This document shows, piece by piece, positions 6,908-9,940 of a stretch of 9,940 nucleotides of DNA. The DNA is from Methylococcales bacterium (GTDB taxonomy: Bacteria > Pseudomonadota > Gammaproteobacteria > Methylococcales > Methylomonadaceae). The position numbers and the translations under genes are program-made. Position 1 is the first letter of the stretch, and each line of letters opens with the position of its first letter. Under the pieces are notes generated by a model. It made no database searches and was not told the DNA's origin. It saw nothing but the letters and a program-made list of their open reading frames with translations. The DNA lies in assembly GCA_023134955.1 (NCBI GenBank), contig JAGLUC010000064.1, forward strand, positions 1 to 9,940. Reading direction: 5' to 3'.

Positions 6908-8271
6908 TGATTCCTTCTGCGGATCGAAATAAAAACTGGTTGAAAAAACTACAATCTTGTTCCGAAAAATTAACAGAAGCACCTGAGCTTATTGTTGAGG
7001 GAAAACTGTCCCGTATGGTGGGATTAACATTAGAAGCAGAAGGCTGTAGAGCCGCTATTGGTTCTCTCTGTCAGGTGGAAACCAAAGCAGGTAAAAGAAT
7101 AGGGGCGGAAGTTGTTGGCTTTTCAGGCAGTCGAATATTTTTAATGCCTACAGGCAATACTCAAGGGCTAGAACCTGGCTGTAGAGTTATTCCGTTAGGT
7201 AAAAACAGTTTGGCTAATGTTGGGTTTGGTTTATTAGGTCGCGTGTTAGATGGTGCGGGAAAGCCCCTGGATGATAAAGGACCTTTAAAGACAGATGCCA
7301 AAACATCTCTAAATGGTAAACCCATCAACCCCTTATCCAGAAAACCGATTAGAGACTCTTTAGATGTTGGTGTTAGAGCTATTAATTCAATATTTGCCAT
7401 TGGTCGAGGGCAAAGAATAGGCTTATTTGCAGGGACTGGAGTAGGTAAAAGTGTGTTATTAGGGATGATGACCAAGTTTACCAGTGCTGATGTCGTGGTG
7501 GTTGGACTGATTGGTGAAAGAGGGCGAGAGGTTAATGAGTTTGTGTTAAAAATTTTAGGTGAACAGGGAATGCAGCGGGCTGTTGTTGTTGCCTCACCTG
7601 CCGATGATTCTCCTTTAATGCGCGTACATGGCGCGATGTTAGCCACCAGTATTGCCGAATATTTTAGAGACCAGGGCATGGATGTCTTATTGTTAATGGA
7701 TTCGTTAACCCGTTACGCCCAGGCTCATAGAGAAATTGCTTTGGCTATTGATGAGCCGCCAGCAACCAAAGGTTATCCTCCCTCAGTTTTTGCAAAGCTA
7801 CCTCACTTAGTGGAAAGAGCAGGTAATGCCGATGTAGGTGGGGGTTCTATCACTGCTTTTTACACGGTATTAGCAGAAGGCGATGATAATAACGACCCTA
7901 TTGCTGATGCAGCCAGAGGGGTGCTGGATGGACATATTGTATTATCCAGAAGTCTAGCTGAGTCGGGGCACTTTCCTGCCATTGATATTGAAGCATCAAT
8001 TAGCCGGGTTATGCCAGATATAGCAGATCAAAAACACCTGTTAATGGCTAGAGAATTACGACGGATATATTCACTTTATCAACAAAATAAAGACTTAATT
8101 AGTGTCGGTGCTTATCAACCAGGTTCAGACCCAAAAATTGATGAAGCAATAGGAAAAATGCCTGCTATTGCTGAATTTTTGCAACAAGATATGGAAGAGG
8201 CGGTGGATATTAGTCTAAGTTTGAATGAGCTAGAAGTGCTGTTGGGGATGAATTTTAAGGCTAAATTATGA
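6907..8271 (+). CDS. fliI: Flagellum-specific type III export ATPase FliI
   Basis: FliI is a cytoplasmic F1-beta-like ATPase that helps unfold and deliver export substrates to the flagellar gate. Its 454 residues match the family. The N-terminal barrel spans about 25-95. Walker A is AGTGVGKS (175-182), the catalytic-glutamate region is GERGREVNEF (203-212), and Walker B is LLLMD with Asp265, followed by SLTRYAQAHRE. The family signature GYPPSVFAKLP lies at 289-299, and GSITAFYTVL at 313-322. All catalytic parts are intact. The start is GTG at 6907, overlapping the fliH stop by a single base (TAGTG), with AAGGA at 6893-6897 as ribosome-binding site; no ATG lies near enough to keep the N-terminal domain. 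It overlaps fliJ by 4 bp (ATGA). Secretion ATPases of virulence systems are similar, but context makes this the flagellar one. Confidence 0.96.
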   Translation: MIPSADRNKNWLKKLQSCSEKLTEAPELIVEGKLSRMVGLTLEAEGCRAAIGSLCQVETKAGKRIGAEVVGFSGSRIFLMPTGNTQGLEPGCRVIPLGKNSLANVGFGLLGRVLDGAGKPLDDKGPLKTDAKTSLNGKPINPLSRKPIRDSLDVGVRAINSIFAIGRGQRIGLFAGTGVGKSVLLGMMTKFTSADVVVVGLIGERGREVNEFVLKILGEQGMQRAVVVASPADDSPLMRVHGAMLATSIAEYFRDQGMDVLLLMDSLTRYAQAHREIALAIDEPPATKGYPPSVFAKLPHLVERAGNADVGGGSITAFYTVLAEGDDNNDPIADAARGVLDGHIVLSRSLAESGHFPAIDIEASISRVMPDIADQKHLLMARELRRIYSLYQQNKDLISVGAYQPGSDPKIDEAIGKMPAIAEFLQQDMEEAVDISLSLNELEVLLGMNFKAKL

Positions 8272-8720
8272 AAAAATCACAGCGGTTAGGGGTTATTGTT
8301 GAATTGAATGCTAAGAATGAAAAACAAGCATTAGAAGAGATGGGAAAAGTCCAAAATAAAAAGCAACAATCACAATTACAGCTAGAAAGTCTGGAAAATT
8401 ATCAACAAGAATATAAAGTTAAACATCAATCTATTAATGAAGCAGGCGTTAATATTTCACAGCTTCTTGAATTTAGATCTTTTATAGATAAGTTAGGCAA
8501 GGCAATTGAGGAGCAGCAGCAAACGGTTTTACAAATAAATAATGAATTAAAAGAAGCTAGAGAAAATTGGGAAAAGTTGCACCAAAAGACCAAGAGTTTG
8601 CAGAAAGTCAGTGATTCTGCATTGGCAGAAGAAGTTAAGCTGGAAGAAAAAAGAGAACAAAACGAACAGGATGACAGGGCGACAAGGATGGGGCGAAATA
8701 ATGGCACAAGAAATGCTTGA
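8268..8720 (+). CDS. fliJ: Flagellar export chaperone FliJ
   Basis: This 150-residue protein is almost wholly Lys/Glu/Gln/Leu-rich and predicted to be a long two-helix coiled coil, as in FliJ, the stalk-like partner that inserts in the FliI hexamer and contacts FlhA. Sequence identity within FliJ is low, so the call rests on length (typically about 145-150), the coiled-coil pattern through about 15-135, a middle segment LLEFRSFIDKLGKAIEEQ at about 66-83 resembling the family, the basic C-terminal end, and position directly after fliI. The ATG is nested in the fliI stop (ATGA), which indicates translational coupling. The C-terminus (RATRMGRNNGTRNA) lacks hydrophobic residues and is probably disordered. 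Confidence 0.9.
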   Translation: MKKSQRLGVIVELNAKNEKQALEEMGKVQNKKQQSQLQLESLENYQQEYKVKHQSINEAGVNISQLLEFRSFIDKLGKAIEEQQQTVLQINNELKEARENWEKLHQKTKSLQKVSDSALAEEVKLEEKREQNEQDDRATRMGRNNGTRNA

Positions 8721-8748
8721 TTGAATTCTAAGATTGGAGAATTTAAAA

Positions 8749-9876
8749 ATGAATATTAATAGCTCAAATATAGCTTCTGTTTTTTCAGCAGAGGAAGGCT
8801 TAGACAATAATCAGCAAATATCAGCAGCGGATGGTGCATTAGCAGAACAGTTTGCTGATAAATTCAATGAAAAAATCAAACAGTTAAAGGCGTTAGAAGT
8901 AGCCAATCAATTACCAGATAACTTTTCAATCGACAACTCACAAGACATAAATGAACTGCAAGGATTTGCCAGTTTATTTGGCAAAGCTTTGCCGACTAGT
9001 CATAAGCTTGAAGAAAATATTGATTTAGAAAACACCTTAGAGACATTGGAAGATGTATTGATTGCCTTAGATGGTGTAGTTTCTGAACAGACCCTATCTA
9101 GCCCAGAAGATGAAAGTCTCATTGTGTCAGGACAAGTCGCTGCAATGAACTTAACGGCAGAAAAACTACCTGAACATAGGCTGATAAACAAAGAAATAGA
9201 AGGTAAGGCGGATTTATTACAACAAGAGCAGGCATTTCGTAAACCAGGGCAAGACAATCCTGTCATTATGGCTAAAGAAACTGAATTAATGGAAGATTTA
9301 GATTTTAATGACATAGAACTTGATGATGTAGAGTCGCGTACAGAGAAAACTTTACCTAAATTTGCCACCGATATTGCCAATCTTAACCGAGCCATTAATA
9401 CAGAAAAAAGAATAGATTTACCCCCCATGACCAGGCATTTTGCTCATCCAGAATGGAATAAAGAAGTAGCAGAAAAAGTAATTTGGATGCACAAACAAGC
9501 TATTCCATCAGCAGAACTTAGGTTAAACCCTGCACACTTAGGGCCTATCACAATAAAAATTGATGTAACGCAAGAGCAAGCAACCGTTGCTTTTACCGTG
9601 CAACATGCAGCCGTTAAAGAAGCTATAGAGGCGGCACTTCCAAAATTAAGAGAAATGTTCTCAGGGCAACAATTAAATTTAGTGGATGTTAATGTTTCTC
9701 AGGATGATCGTAGTCAAAGACAACAACAAGACTTTGCAGGAATGGGAGATAAATCTAATGAAGACGAGGGCGCTAATAGCATGAAAGATAATGCAGAAAA
9801 TGGAATGGATATTACCGAAGAAATTGAAGCAGGTAGAGCGATTGCCAGTAATGGAATATTAAGCTTGTTTGCCTAG
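8749..9876 (+). CDS. fliK: Flagellar hook-length control protein FliK
   Basis: FliK is exported during hook growth, measures hook length and switches export from hook to filament proteins through FlhB. It has 375 residues from the ATG at 8749. That start is preferred because GGAGA at 8736-8740 is well placed before it; a TTG start at 8734 would overlap this ribosome-binding site. The first ~225 residues are acidic, low in conservation and probably extended, as expected for the ruler part. The conserved C-terminal domain (about 233-320) starts near WNKEVAEKV and contains the family core LRLNPAHLGPI at about 257-267, followed by a strand rich in valine and the helix VKEAIEAALPKLREMF. The tail is Gln/Asp/Glu-rich. 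It lies 28 bp after fliJ with no promoter seen between, so it probably belongs to the same operon. Confidence 0.93.
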   Translation: MNINSSNIASVFSAEEGLDNNQQISAADGALAEQFADKFNEKIKQLKALEVANQLPDNFSIDNSQDINELQGFASLFGKALPTSHKLEENIDLENTLETLEDVLIALDGVVSEQTLSSPEDESLIVSGQVAAMNLTAEKLPEHRLINKEIEGKADLLQQEQAFRKPGQDNPVIMAKETELMEDLDFNDIELDDVESRTEKTLPKFATDIANLNRAINTEKRIDLPPMTRHFAHPEWNKEVAEKVIWMHKQAIPSAELRLNPAHLGPITIKIDVTQEQATVAFTVQHAAVKEAIEAALPKLREMFSGQQLNLVDVNVSQDDRSQRQQQDFAGMGDKSNEDEGANSMKDNAENGMDITEEIEAGRAIASNGILSLFA

Positions 9877-9940
9877 TGCCATCATTCTAAAGTAAATATT
9901 AATCGTTTCAAAAGTATTCGCAGTAATGAAAAAGTAGCCC
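9877..9940. other. Non-coding tail after fliK
   Basis: The last 64 bases hold no open frame of use, no clear terminator hairpin and no GG-N10-GC motif on the + strand. In related clusters fliL follows fliK, so this is probably the spacer or leader before it, but the window ends first. Confidence 0.4.

Noticed and set aside
7161..7679. 172-codon open frame on the minus strand inside fliI
   Set aside because: It is antisense to a strongly conserved ATPase, with no family resemblance; it looks like a shadow of fliI codon use.
8734..8748. TTG start for fliK five codons upstream
   Set aside because: It would place the start codon on the ribosome-binding site (GGAGA at 8736-8740) that serves the ATG at 8749.
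9000..9428. Minus-strand open frame of 142 codons inside fliK
   Set aside because: Ser-rich product of the type produced by antisense reading; no ribosome-binding site or relatives recognised.
9871..9884. Minus-strand TGGCAC near the fliK end as a sigma-54 promoter
   Set aside because: No GC follows at the required 10-bp distance.

Overview
The window is a block of polar-flagellum genes from an AT-rich gammaproteobacterium. All genes lie on the + strand in the order flrB-flrC | fliE-fliF-fliG-fliH-fliI-fliJ-fliK. A two-component NtrC-type pair (FlrB/FlrC, called FleS/FleR in Pseudomonas) directly upstream of fliE is the arrangement known from Vibrio, Shewanella and Pseudomonas, where flagellar genes form a sigma-54 hierarchy. 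Genus cannot be read from the sequence.

Layout. Positions 1-255 are non-coding and end in a sigma-54-type promoter (GG-N10-GC at 205-218). Positions 256-2851 hold flrB and flrC, overlapping by 14 bp. Positions 2852-3079 are an intergenic region almost filled by a ~160-bp imperfect palindrome (about 2861-3023). This is followed within 10 bp by a second sigma-54-type promoter (GG at 3032-3033, GC at 3044-3045) reading into fliE. Positions 3080-9876 hold seven structural and export genes. fliF/G, G/H, H/I and I/J overlap by 1-14 bp; short gaps separate fliE from fliF (52 bp) and fliJ from fliK (28 bp). The last 64 bp hold no recognisable gene; fliL would be expected just beyond.

How the genes work together. 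FlrB is a soluble PAS-type histidine kinase that should phosphorylate FlrC. FlrC is a complete sigma-54 activator (receiver, AAA+ and Fis-type DNA-binding domain) and probably fires the fliE promoter. FliE, FliF and FliG build the rod junction, MS ring and switch. FliH, FliI and FliJ are the export ATPase complex. FliK sets hook length and switches export specificity.

I see no new multi-gene system; every gene belongs to a known flagellar family. The least ordinary feature is the palindromic element, which looks like a MITE or other non-autonomous repeat, wedged between the activator gene and the promoter it probably controls. Start sites were revised for three genes: flrC to 1469, fliH probably to 6191, and fliK to 8749.
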